Of a DNA stretch of 52,567 nt, positions 9,114 to 16,873 are shown piece after piece. Source of the DNA: Lachnospiraceae bacterium (GTDB lineage Bacteria; Bacillota; Clostridia; Lachnospirales; Lachnospiraceae); NCBI GenBank assembly GCA_017408735.1, contig JAFQUB010000047.1, positions 1-52,567 on the forward strand, in the 5' to 3' direction. A program made the translations under genes and the position numbers. The notes beneath the pieces were generated by a model. The model was not told the DNA's origin. It was given only the letters and a program-made list of their open reading frames with translations, and ran no database searches. Each line of letters opens with the position of its first letter. The first letter of the stretch is position 1.

Positions 9114-9470
9114 ATGGGAGATATTGTTATTATAGGAGTGATTGTGCTGTTGGTGCTTTTGGCAGTACCATCCAGTATAAAACATTTCAAAGGGCAAGGA
9201 GGCTGCTGTGGCGGTGGAAGTACCGTTAAAGAACATAAAAAACTGGATGCTCCAAAACTTGGCGAAAAAGAAATTCGAATCGAGGGAATGCATTGTGACC
9301 ATTGCAAAACCAGTGTAGAACGGGCAGTAAACAAGATTGATGGTGCGGTTTGCAAGGTGAATTTGAAGAAAAAGGTAGCGAAGGTTTCCTATAGTAAAGA
9401 AATTCCGGATGAGGTATTAAGGCAGGCAGTTGAGGAGGCCGGGTTTCAGGTGGTAGAGATTGTTTCGTAG
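9114..9470 (+). CDS. Membrane-tethered HMA (heavy-metal-associated) domain protein
   Basis: This 118-residue protein begins with one transmembrane helix (about 3-20), then a glycine/cysteine stretch (GGCCGGG near residue 32) and a charged linker. A complete HMA domain occupies about 52-117, with the metal motif GMHCDHC. The helix plus cysteine patch resembles small FeoB-associated cysteine-rich proteins. HMA domains bind copper(I) or similar soft metals and hand them to P-type ATPases. AGGAGG precedes the start. It lies about 1.2 kb upstream of the copper ATPase and points the same way, so a role as a membrane-bound metal donor is inferred. The metal itself is not determined. Confidence 0.82.
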   Translation: MGDIVIIGVIVLLVLLAVPSSIKHFKGQGGCCGGGSTVKEHKKLDAPKLGEKEIRIEGMHCDHCKTSVERAVNKIDGAVCKVNLKKKVAKVSYSKEIPDEVLRQAVEEAGFQVVEIVS

Positions 9471-9487
9471 CCATTGAACTTGTGTAA

Positions 9488-9763
9488 CTCAGGATATCCG
9501 GGAGGGAAAAGAATCAGAGTTATGCCGATTTACTTAGCGTTGATTATTGCGGTTCGGTGTCAGAAATGTCTGCTATTACCCAGTACATTAACAATGAAAA
9601 CCGCTTATCCTGTGATAAATGTCCCGCAGCAAAGATTGTATTAGGAATTGCAATGGCAGAAATGATACATTTGCAGAAACTGGGAGAAATGATATTAATG
9701 GACATAAAGTCTGAAAAAGAAGCAAAAAGAAACATCAAAAGGTGTAAGGGCTTAGCAATTTAA
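9488..9763 (+). pseudogene. Remnant of a ferritin-like (rubrerythrin/manganese-catalase type) gene
   Basis: The frame is open from 9488 after a stop, but has no ATG near its beginning. Its reading contains YADLLSVDYCGSVSEMSAI, then a CDKC pair and GIAMAEMIHLQKLGEM. This resembles the first two helices of ferritin-like proteins, where E and ExxH residues bind metal. After the second helix the frame changes into an unrelated lysine-rich tail and stops at 9763. The rest of the four-helix bundle is missing and no upstream coding start is evident. A 68-residue product from a GTG at 9557 is possible but has no clear ribosome binding site. A decayed gene fused by deletion to foreign sequence fits best. 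Confidence 0.5.
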
Positions 9764-9779
9764 TAAGACCTTACACCTT
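9739..9779. terminator. Hairpin between the remnant and the minus-strand small gene
   Basis: An 11-bp perfect stem (AAGGTGTAAGG at 9739-9749 with CCTTACACCTT at 9769-9779) encloses a 19-base loop. It covers the end of the remnant frame and lies between convergent genes. Neither side has a long T tract, so termination would be modest in either direction. Confidence 0.45.
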
Positions 9780-9809
9780 GATTTATAGTTAGTTTGTTTT
9801 TGAATTATG

Positions 9810-9977
9810 TTATAGAGTTATATCTTCAACAGATACACCTAAAGAAGATAATTTTGCGATAGTTACTTTGATTTGATAGTCAAGTTCTTTGTTTTCACAA
9901 GCACCATTTGCTTTCTTAATGCGTTGCAAATCCGTATATTTATCAATGGTTATGCTGATTAATTCTTCTCTTGTCAT
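9810..9977 (-). CDS. Small hypothetical protein (55 aa)
   Basis: A short minus-strand frame starts with ATG at 9977-9975 and ends at TAA 9812-9810. The product begins MTREELISITIDKYTDL and looks like two amphipathic helices (about 3-22 and 30-45) with a single cysteine and an acidic end. A GAGGG motif lies 11 bases before the start. It has no recognised domain. Short helical proteins of this kind are common in Lachnospiraceae accessory DNA. Its neighbourhood (a decayed gene and a hairpin) suggests a small inserted or eroded segment. Confidence 0.45.
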   Translation of the reverse strand: MTREELISITIDKYTDLQRIKKANGACENKELDYQIKVTIAKLSSLGVSVEDITL

Positions 9978-10242
9978 AGCGTCACTCACCCTCGTTCACC
10001 GCCCTTTTATATAAGATACTTATATTATAAGGACTTTTAGAAAAGGTGTAAAGCCTTATTAAATTGTCAAGGTGCAAAAATCTTAGGGTGGGAATTTTAC
10101 TCGTTAAAGCTGATAATTTAACTTAATAATAGAAATTAAGATATTTTTGTAAGTTCATTATAGAAATAAGTCTGGCAAAATGCAATAAAATCTTTCTAAA
10201 CTTTCCACAAATTCATTTGGTAGTTATGCACATAATTTTTGC
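9978..10242. other. AT-rich intergenic stretch upstream of csoR
   Basis: This stretch contains no credible gene on either strand. It includes a segment (10037-10060) that loosely resembles the hairpin region at 9737-9760 (AAAAGGTGTAA then AGGGCTTA or AGCCTTA), and only weak inverted repeats. It probably holds the promoter of the minus-strand small gene, but no confident boxes are visible. Confidence 0.4.
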
Positions 10243-10271
10243 TTGCAATATACCCCTTGGGGGTATAAAAT
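10243..10271 (+). promoter_or_regulatory. Promoter of the csoR-copA operon
   Basis: TTGCAA (10243-10248) and TAAAAT (10266-10271) are separated by 17 bases. The spacer is filled by the palindromic operator at 10249-10267, so bound repressor would block RNA polymerase. An alternative -10 box TATAAT lies at 10271-10276. Confidence 0.7.
10249..10267. promoter_or_regulatory. CsoR operator palindrome
   Basis: The sequence TATACCCCTTGGGGGTATA has 8-bp perfect arms around a 3-base centre. A-T ends flanking a C-run and a G-run are the known pattern for CsoR-family operators. It sits 28 bases before the csoR start, inside the promoter spacer. Copper binding to CsoR should release it and induce the operon. 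Confidence 0.85.
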
Positions 10272-10294
10272 ATAATAGAAGGGAGTGACATACC

Positions 10295-10594
10295 ATGGAA
10301 AAAGAGTCTTGTTGCCATAAAACTAAGGAGCGTTCCGAAAAGGAATACAAAGATTTAATAAACCGCCTAAACCGCATCGAAGGGCAGGTGCGTGGAATCA
10401 AAGGCATGGTAGAAAAGGATGCTTATTGTACCGATATTTTAATTCAGGTAGCTGCGATTAATGCTGCCTTAAACAGTTTTAACAAAGTGTTGCTTGCAAA
10501 CCATATCAAAACCTGTGTAACGCAGGATATTCGGGAAGGAAAAGAAGAATCTATGGAAGAATTACTTGCAATTTTACCCAAATTAATGAAGTAA
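10295..10594 (+). CDS. csoR: CsoR-family copper-sensing repressor
   Basis: This 99-residue all-helical repressor has the family core RLNRIEGQVRGIKGMV. The copper ligand triad Cys45, His70 and Cys74 (YCTDIL, then NHIKTC) is intact, which points to Cu(I) rather than persulfide or formaldehyde sensing. An additional N-terminal CCH (6-8) could bind metal but is not part of the classic site. The start follows GGGAGTG. The gene lies directly downstream of its palindromic operator and 42 bases upstream of the copper ATPase, so autoregulated, copper-induced expression of both is likely. Confidence 0.93.
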   Translation: MEKESCCHKTKERSEKEYKDLINRLNRIEGQVRGIKGMVEKDAYCTDILIQVAAINAALNSFNKVLLANHIKTCVTQDIREGKEESMEELLAILPKLMK

Positions 10595-10636
10595 AACGAA
10601 TCAAAAAGGACATAGTAAGAAGAAGGAGGTAGAACG

Positions 10637-13171
10637 ATGAAACAATATACAGTAACAGGGATGAGTTGTGCCGCCTGCAGTAGCCGAGTGGAAAAGGCAG
10701 TAACAAAAGTGTCGGGCGTTACGTCCTGTTCCGTAAGTTTGTTAACCAATTCCATGGGAGTGGAAGGCAGTGCATCCGATGAAGAAATTATTCGGGCAGT
10801 GGAAAATGCAGGATATGGCGCAGCGGTAAAGACAAGTGCTTCTCAAAATAAAAATACAATGGGTAATCCAGAGGATGAGTTGTTAAAAGATAAAGAAACA
10901 CCCATATTGCAACGAAGATTGCTTACTTCTCTGGGATTTCTAGTGGCGTTAATGTATTTTTCCATGGGACATATGATGTGGGACTGGCCTCTTCCTAAAA
11001 TAATAGAAGAAAACCATGTGTCAATGGGTTTGATACAATTACTTTTAACCGTAGCAATTATGGTGATTAACCAGAAGTTTTTTATTAGCGGATTTCGAGG
11101 GCTTTTGCATAAAGCACCAAATATGGACACCTTGGTAGCACTTGGTTCCAGTGCGGCCTTTGTATACAGCACATATGCCTTATTTGCCATGACAGATGCT
11201 CAGGTTAAGGGAGATATGGAAGGCGTTATGGCTTATATGCATGAATTTTATTTTGAATCGGCCGCTATGATTTTAACATTAATTACCTTAGGAAAAATGT
11301 TAGAAGCCCGCTCCAAAGGAAAAACCACAGATGCCTTAAAAAGCCTGATGAAGTTGTCTCCGAAAACAGCAATTATTATAAAAGACGGAACAGAACAGGA
11401 AGTAGCTATAGAACAGGTTCAGAAAGGTGACATTTTTGTGGTGCGTCCCGGCGAAAACATTCCGGTGGATGGCGTGATTTTAGAGGGAAGCAGTGCAGTA
11501 AATGAGGCGGCACTTACCGGTGAAAGTATTCCGGTGGACAAAGAAGTGGGTGACAGAGTGTCCGCGGCAACTATAAACCAGTCCGGATTCATTCGCTGTG
11601 AAGCTACCAGAGTAGGGGAAGATACGACACTTTCGCAGATTATTAAAATGGTAAGTGATGCGGCGGCAACCAAAGCACCGATTGCAAAAGTGGCAGACAA
11701 GGTATCCGGAGTATTTGTACCGGCAGTGATAGGAATTGGCGTAGTAACTGCATTTGTATGGCTTCTCTTAGGAGAAAGTGTTGGTTTTGCACTGGCAAGG
11801 GGAATTTCTGTTCTTGTAATCAGTTGTCCGTGTGCCTTGGGACTGGCAACTCCAGTGGCGATTATGGTAGGAAACGGCATGGGAGCCAAACATGGAATTA
11901 TGTTTAAAACTGCGGTAGCTTTAGAAGAAGCCGGAAAAGTGCAGATTGTAGCACTGGATAAAACAGGAACCATTACCGAAGGGACACCAAAAGTAACAGA
12001 TATTATACCGGTGGAGGGTATATCGGAAAAAGAATTACTTATCAATGCCAATGCATTAGAGCAGAAAAGTGAGCATCCACTGGCAAAAGCAATTTTAGAA
12101 TATGCAACAGAACAGCAGATAGAAGTGGAGGAAGTGACGGAATTTCAGGCGTTGCCGGGAAATGGTTTATCCGGGGTATTGCAGGGAGAAGTTCTGGCAG
12201 GAGGAAATTATAAGTTTATAGAGGGACAGGCAGAGATTCCAAAGGAAATCAAAGTAAAATCAGAGCAGCTGGCAGAGGAAGGTAAGACACCGTTGTTTTT
12301 TACGAAAAACAAAAAACTAATTGGTATGATAGCAGTTGCGGATATTATGAAAGAGGACAGTCCAAAAGCAGTAAAACAGTTACAGAACATGGGAATTCAC
12401 GTAGTAATGCTCACCGGCGACAATGAGCGTACTGCCAAAGCAATCGGAAAGCAGGCGGGCGTGGATGAAGTCATTGCAGGCGTATTGCCGGAAGGCAAAG
12501 AAAGTGTTATCCGCACTTTGAAAGAAAAGGGCAAAGTTGCCATGGTAGGAGATGGAATAAATGATGCTCCGGCTTTAACCAGAGCCGACATTGGAATCGC
12601 CATTGGGGCAGGAACGGACATTGCCATTGATGCGGCAGACGTGGTTTTAATGAAAAGCAGGTTAAGTGATGTGCCGGCAGCCATCCGCTTAAGTAGGGCA
12701 ACCTTAAGAAATATTCATGAAAACTTGTTTTGGGCGTTTATTTATAATATAATAGGAATCCCATTGGCAGCAGGGGTATTTATCCCCTTGTTTGGCTGGC
12801 AGCTCAATCCAATGTTTGGTGCAGCGGCAATGAGTTTATCCAGTTTTTGTGTTGTGACAAATGCGTTGCGCTTAAACTGGTTTCAGATGTATAATTCAAA
12901 GAAAGATAGAAAAATAATTGGAAAAAATAAAATGAAAGAACAGAACATGGAGGAAAAAGATATGGAAAAGACAATGAAAATCGAAGGAATGATGTGTGGA
13001 CACTGTGAGGCAGCGGTAAAGAAATGTTTAGAAGAACTTCCACAGGTAGCAGAAGCAGTAGTAAGTCATGAAAATGGAACAGCAGTTGTAACATTAAAGG
13101 AAGAAATTTCCGATGAAGTATTAAAGAAAATAGTAGAAGATAAGGATTATAAAGTAATTTCAATTCAGTAG
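10637..13171 (+). CDS. copA: Copper-exporting P1B-type ATPase CopA fused to a C-terminal CopZ-like domain
   Basis: CopA pumps Cu(I) out of the cytoplasm at the cost of ATP. The 844-residue protein has an N-terminal HMA domain (Cys11 and Cys14 in GMSCAAC), the eight expected membrane segments, the transport motif CPC (397-399), the phosphorylated Asp441 in DKTGT, and the hinge GDGINDAP (638-645). After the last membrane segment, a lysine-rich linker of about 40 residues leads to a second complete HMA domain (about 778-844) with MCGHC (Cys787 and Cys790). CopA proteins usually keep their HMA domains at the N terminus, while CopZ is normally a separate gene just downstream. This therefore looks like a copA-copZ fusion. 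An internal Shine-Dalgarno and ATG inside the linker could also release free CopZ. Confidence 0.95.
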   Translation: MKQYTVTGMSCAACSSRVEKAVTKVSGVTSCSVSLLTNSMGVEGSASDEEIIRAVENAGYGAAVKTSASQNKNTMGNPEDELLKDKETPILQRRLLTSLGFLVALMYFSMGHMMWDWPLPKIIEENHVSMGLIQLLLTVAIMVINQKFFISGFRGLLHKAPNMDTLVALGSSAAFVYSTYALFAMTDAQVKGDMEGVMAYMHEFYFESAAMILTLITLGKMLEARSKGKTTDALKSLMKLSPKTAIIIKDGTEQEVAIEQVQKGDIFVVRPGENIPVDGVILEGSSAVNEAALTGESIPVDKEVGDRVSAATINQSGFIRCEATRVGEDTTLSQIIKMVSDAAATKAPIAKVADKVSGVFVPAVIGIGVVTAFVWLLLGESVGFALARGISVLVISCPCALGLATPVAIMVGNGMGAKHGIMFKTAVALEEAGKVQIVALDKTGTITEGTPKVTDIIPVEGISEKELLINANALEQKSEHPLAKAILEYATEQQIEVEEVTEFQALPGNGLSGVLQGEVLAGGNYKFIEGQAEIPKEIKVKSEQLAEEGKTPLFFTKNKKLIGMIAVADIMKEDSPKAVKQLQNMGIHVVMLTGDNERTAKAIGKQAGVDEVIAGVLPEGKESVIRTLKEKGKVAMVGDGINDAPALTRADIGIAIGAGTDIAIDAADVVLMKSRLSDVPAAIRLSRATLRNIHENLFWAFIYNIIGIPLAAGVFIPLFGWQLNPMFGAAAMSLSSFCVVTNALRLNWFQMYNSKKDRKIIGKNKMKEQNMEEKDMEKTMKIEGMMCGHCEAAVKKCLEELPQVAEAVVSHENGTAVVTLKEEISDEVLKKIVEDKDYKVISIQ
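12949..12964 (+). promoter_or_regulatory. Internal ribosome binding site and start codon inside copA
   Basis: GGAGG at 12949-12953 is followed after 8 bases by an in-frame ATG (12962-12964), codon 776 of copA. The match and spacing are as good as those of true starts in this window. Initiation here would give the stand-alone HMA domain. Confidence 0.6.
12962..13171 (+). CDS. Possible free CopZ-like copper chaperone from internal start
   Basis: Translation from the in-frame ATG at 12962 would give a 69-residue protein [15 protein letters not shown]..., the size and layout of CopZ, with the Cu(I) motif MCGHC. It shares its stop with copA. The strong internal ribosome binding site suggests that copZ was once a separate cistron and may still be made independently. 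Whether the free form exists needs protein evidence. A loss of the former copA stop is the simplest origin. Confidence 0.45.
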   Translation: MEKTMKIEGMMCGHCEAAVKKCLEELPQVAEAVVSHENGTAVVTLKEEISDEVLKKIVEDKDYKVISIQ

Positions 13172-13185
13172 TGACAGGAGAACAT

Positions 13186-13917
13186 ATGGTAGAAGAATTT
13201 TCAAGAACAGGATTACTTCTTGGCAGTGAGGCTTTAGAAAAACTGGCACAATCCAGAGTGGCAGTTTTCGGCATCGGAGGCGTAGGCGGCTATGTGGTAG
13301 AGGCTCTGGTAAGAAGTGGCATTGGAGCAGTAGATTTAATTGATAATGACACAGTTTGCCTTAGCAACTTAAACCGACAGATTATTGCCACCAGAAAGAC
13401 CGTAGGGCAGTATAAAACCGATGTGATGAAAGAAAGAATTATGGATATCAATCCGGAATGTAAGGTGGAAGTTCACAGATGCTTTTATTTGCCGGAAACT
13501 AAGGACGAATTTGATTTTTTACAGTATTCCTATGTGGTGGATGCGGTAGACACGGTAACAGCTAAGATTCAGCTTGTAGTGCAGGCAGAAGAAGCAGGTG
13601 TGCCAATTATCAGCAGCATGGGAGCAGGAAATAAATTGAATCCTGCGGATTTTGAAATTACGGATATTTACAAAACCTCCGTTTGCCCGTTGGCGAAGGT
13701 TATGCGGAGAGAGTTGAAGAAGCGAAATGTAAAACATTTGAAGGTGGTATATTCTAAAGAAGAACCTATTGCTCCAATAGGAAATGCAGAAACGGAGCAG
13801 ACAGGAGCAGATGTGGCAAGTAAACGTCGTTCCACACCGGGGTCGGTGGCATTTGTTCCGTCTGTAGTGGGGCTTTTGATTGCGTCAGAAGTGGTAAAAG
13901 ACTTGATAAAAGAGTAA
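13186..13917 (+). CDS. tcdA: tRNA threonylcarbamoyladenosine dehydratase (TcdA/CsdL family)
   Basis: TcdA cyclises the t6A modification at position 37 of ANN-decoding tRNAs to ct6A, using ATP. The 243-residue protein is an E1-like fold with the nucleotide motif GIGGVGGYVVEALVRSGIG (about 24-42), LSNLNRQI downstream, and VDAVD in the middle, matching family length. I placed the start at ATG 13186 because AGGAG lies 5 bases upstream; a GTG at 13171 overlapping the copA stop is less likely. It follows copA by 14 bases, so it is probably read from the same transcript. No copper link is known for it. Confidence 0.9.
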   Translation: MVEEFSRTGLLLGSEALEKLAQSRVAVFGIGGVGGYVVEALVRSGIGAVDLIDNDTVCLSNLNRQIIATRKTVGQYKTDVMKERIMDINPECKVEVHRCFYLPETKDEFDFLQYSYVVDAVDTVTAKIQLVVQAEEAGVPIISSMGAGNKLNPADFEITDIYKTSVCPLAKVMRRELKKRNVKHLKVVYSKEEPIAPIGNAETEQTGADVASKRRSTPGSVAFVPSVVGLLIASEVVKDLIKE

Positions 13918-13935
13918 AGGACGAAGGAAAACATC

Positions 13936-14517
13936 ATGTGTTGGGATAAAAAACTGAAAATAAATACACGTGGCAGAGATGATTCACAGGAAGACGAACA
14001 TCATTATCCCTATGAACCGACCCCCTATTCGGTGCTTGAACGGTTGGCGGGAAGTGGGTATTTAAACAGAAAATCCGTTCTTGTTGATTACGGGTGCGGT
14101 AAAGGTCGGGTGGATTTTTTTCTGAGTCATAAAATCGGATGCCGTACCATCGGAGTAGAATATGATGAACGCATATTTCAGGCGGCATTGCGGAATAAGA
14201 AGACCTATGTAGGAAAAGGTGATTGCGAATTTGTATGCAATAGTGCAGAAAATTACAAAATAGAAGACGCAGACACATTTTACTTTTTTAATCCCTTTTC
14301 TGTGGAAACATTAGCACAGGTGTTAAGAGAGATTATGAAATCTTATTATCAGAAACCGAGAAAAATGATGTTTTTCTTCTATTATCCTAATGATGAGTAT
14401 TTGGCTTATTTGATGACACTGGATGAAATTATGTTTTTAGACGAAATAGATTGTAGTGATTTGTTTGAAGGACAGAATCAATGGGAGAAGATTATCATAT
14501 TTGAAACATTCTTTTAG
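13936..14517 (+). CDS. Class I SAM-dependent methyltransferase-like protein
   Basis: This 193-residue protein has the SAM-binding motif I VDYGCGKGRVDFFL (about 49-62) with an acidic residue following on the next strand (VEYDE). A later strand carries FYFFNPFS, in place of the DPPY motif of DNA methylases. The substrate is unknown; related small proteins are annotated only as methyltransferases. It starts 18 bases after tcdA with GAAGGAAAA upstream, and its stop abuts the next region, so it belongs to the same operon. Confidence 0.78.
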   Translation: MCWDKKLKINTRGRDDSQEDEHHYPYEPTPYSVLERLAGSGYLNRKSVLVDYGCGKGRVDFFLSHKIGCRTIGVEYDERIFQAALRNKKTYVGKGDCEFVCNSAENYKIEDADTFYFFNPFSVETLAQVLREIMKSYYQKPRKMMFFFYYPNDEYLAYLMTLDEIMFLDEIDCSDLFEGQNQWEKIIIFETFF

Positions 14518-14544
14518 ATGAAACATTTTAAATGGGAGGAAACT

Positions 14545-15072
14545 ATGGAACTATTGGATTTATTGTTAAAAAGAAGAAGTGTAAGACAGTATACAGGTGA
14601 GCAGATTCCGAAAGAGAAGTTGGAAAAGATTTTGCAGGCAGGGCTTTTGGCAGCCTCTGGAAGAAGCAGACGGCCTTGGGAATTTGTAGTGGTACAGGAT
14701 AAAGAAACATTACAGAAATTATCTTGTTCCAGAGTAGGGGCGGCAAAAATGTTAGAAAATGCAGGCTGTGCCATTGTAGTGTTTGCAGACCCGGAGAAAA
14801 CAGATGTCTGGACAGAAGATTGTTCCATCGCAATGAGCAATATGCATCTGATGGCAGACAGCTTAGGCTTGGGAAGTTGCTGGATTCAGGGCAGATTGCG
14901 GGAAACAGAAGATGGAATTACTACAGAGCAGTATTGTCGTGAATTGTTGTCTGTTCCGGAAAACTATGTATTAGAGGCAATGCTTTCTGTGGGAATATTA
15001 AAAGAGGAACATCCGGCGGCACATACATTAGAGGAATTGGATAGCACTAAGGTACATTTTGAAAAATTTTAA
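14545..15072 (+). CDS. Nitroreductase family flavoprotein
   Basis: This 175-residue protein has the family start RRSVRQYTGEQIP, the ASGRSRRPWEF loop that contacts FMN, and GLGSCWIQGR near 115-125. Nitroreductases are FMN enzymes that reduce nitro groups, quinones or related substrates with NAD(P)H. The natural substrate here cannot be named. GGGAGG (14534-14539) positions the start at 14545; an upstream in-frame ATG at 14518 directly after the previous stop lacks a ribosome binding site. It is 12 bases upstream of the DXS-like gene. Confidence 0.86.
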   Translation: MELLDLLLKRRSVRQYTGEQIPKEKLEKILQAGLLAASGRSRRPWEFVVVQDKETLQKLSCSRVGAAKMLENAGCAIVVFADPEKTDVWTEDCSIAMSNMHLMADSLGLGSCWIQGRLRETEDGITTEQYCRELLSVPENYVLEAMLSVGILKEEHPAAHTLEELDSTKVHFEKF

Positions 15073-15084
15073 GGGGGAAGAATT

Positions 15085-16839
15085 ATGTATTTAGAGCAAA
15101 TTAATGAATCGGCTGATGTTAAAAAATTAAATGTGGAACAATTAAATGAGTTGGCAGCAGAAATGCGTAAGGCGTTACTTCAGAAGCTTAGTAAGAACGG
15201 GGGGCATTTTGGACCAAATCTTGGAATGGTAGAGGCAACCATTGCCCTTCATTACGTATTTAATTCACCTACGGATAAAATTGTATTTGATATTTCACAT
15301 CAAAGTTACAGTCACAAAATGCTTACCGGAAGAAAAGAAGCATTTCTCGAGGAAGCGCATTATCGTGATGTTTCCGGCTTTACGGACCCGAAGGAAAGTC
15401 CTCATGATTTCTTTACCGTAGGACATACCTCCACTTCAGTAAGTCTTGCCTGTGGACTTGCAAAAGCAAGGGATGTAAAAGGGGATAGTGAAAATATTAT
15501 CGCCGTGATAGGGGACGGTTCTTTAAGTGGTGGAGAAGCTTTGGAGGGCCTAGATTTTGCACCGGAATTAAACAGTAATTTGATTATTCTTGTAAACGAT
15601 AATGATATGTCAATCGCAGAAAATCATGGTGGGCTCTATCAGAATTTAAAACTTCTTCGTGATACAAAGGGAGCGGCAGAATGTAATCTGTTTAAAGCCA
15701 TGGGACTGGATTATCTGTTTGTGGAAGACGGACATGATATAGAACAGTTAATTAACGCCTTAACACAGGTGAAGGACAGCAAGAAGCCGGTAGTAGTGCA
15801 TATTTGTACTCAAAAAGGAAAAGGTTATGACTTTGCAGAAAAAAATAAAGAACCTTGGCATTACTGTGGTCCGTTTGATTTGGAAACAGGGACGGCAGCG
15901 GTTACTATGACAGAGGAAGATTATTCTGATATTACGGTAGCGTATCTGTTAAAGAAAATGAAGGAAGACAGAACCGTTGTTGGTATCACTTCCGGAACTC
16001 CGGCGGTTATGGGATTTACAGAAGAAAAAAGAAAAGAAGCAGGAAGTCAGTTTGTGGATGTGGGAATTGCAGAAGAACATGCAGTTGCGTTTGCATCCGG
16101 AATTGCAGCAAATGGTGGAAAGCCTGTGTATGGTGTATACAGCAGTTTCCTGCAAAGAACTTACGACCAGTTATCACAGGATTTGTGTATTGACAGCAAT
16201 CCTGCCACAATTATTGTGTATACCGCATCTGTATATGGAATGAATGATGTAACACATCTGGGAATTTTTGACATTCCTATGATATCCAATATACCGAGTT
16301 TGGTTTATTTAGCGCCGACCACCAAGGAAGAATATTTGGCAATGCTGGAATGGAGTATTTCACAGAAAGACCATCCAGTGGCAATCCGAGTGCCGGGAGG
16401 GCGTGTGGTTTCCAATGGCAAAGCGGTTACCACAGATTATTCTGAAATTAACCGATATCAGGTGACGAAAAAGGGAAGCAAAGTAGCAATCATTGCCTTG
16501 GGAACATTTTATGAGCTTGGCAGCCGCGTGGCAGAGGAAATTGCGAAAAAGACAGGTAGCGAGCCAACCTTAATCAATCCTGTTTATATTACAGGCACCG
16601 ATGATAAGTTGTTGGAGGAATTAAAAGCAAACCATGATGTGGTGGTTACTTTGGAAGATGGAATATTAAACGGAGGTTTTGGCGAAAAAATTGCCAGATT
16701 CTACGGAGATTCTGAAATGAAAGTATTAAACTACGGGTTGAAAAAGGAATTTCTTGACCGCTACGATGTGGAAAAGTTATTACAGGAGAACCGCTTGACG
16801 GTGGGACAGATTGTGGAAGATGTTATGAAAATTCAGTAA
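15085..16839 (+). CDS. DXS-like thiamine-diphosphate enzyme with altered substrate site
   Basis: The 584-residue protein has the full layout of 1-deoxy-D-xylulose-5-phosphate synthase: an N-terminal ThDP domain with GGHFGPNLG and GDGSLSGGEALEGLD, a Pyr domain with catalytic Glu330 in GIAEEHAV, and a C-terminal transketolase-type domain. Several DXS active-site residues are kept (His in GGH, WHYCG, Glu330, Tyr in YSSFLQR, THLG, and Arg in RVPGG). However, the DRAG-IVGADG segment of DXS reads YTAS-VYGMND here. Ungapped alignment therefore puts Thr380 where the phosphate-binding Arg (E. coli Arg420) belongs and Asn387 where Asp427 belongs. It is also about 35 residues shorter than usual DXS. I infer a paralogue with a different acceptor, not the housekeeping isoprenoid enzyme. 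It sits in an operon with a nucleoside phosphorylase. Confidence 0.78.
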   Translation: MYLEQINESADVKKLNVEQLNELAAEMRKALLQKLSKNGGHFGPNLGMVEATIALHYVFNSPTDKIVFDISHQSYSHKMLTGRKEAFLEEAHYRDVSGFTDPKESPHDFFTVGHTSTSVSLACGLAKARDVKGDSENIIAVIGDGSLSGGEALEGLDFAPELNSNLIILVNDNDMSIAENHGGLYQNLKLLRDTKGAAECNLFKAMGLDYLFVEDGHDIEQLINALTQVKDSKKPVVVHICTQKGKGYDFAEKNKEPWHYCGPFDLETGTAAVTMTEEDYSDITVAYLLKKMKEDRTVVGITSGTPAVMGFTEEKRKEAGSQFVDVGIAEEHAVAFASGIAANGGKPVYGVYSSFLQRTYDQLSQDLCIDSNPATIIVYTASVYGMNDVTHLGIFDIPMISNIPSLVYLAPTTKEEYLAMLEWSISQKDHPVAIRVPGGRVVSNGKAVTTDYSEINRYQVTKKGSKVAIIALGTFYELGSRVAEEIAKKTGSEPTLINPVYITGTDDKLLEELKANHDVVVTLEDGILNGGFGEKIARFYGDSEMKVLNYGLKKEFLDRYDVEKLLQENRLTVGQIVEDVMKIQ

Positions 16840-16873
16840 TTTGTTTCACAACAGGATAGAAGGAGTATAAATA

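Noticed and set aside
11419-12051. Minus-strand frame of 210 codons inside copA
   Set aside because: It is a shadow of the transport and phosphorylation domains of copA and shows no own signals.
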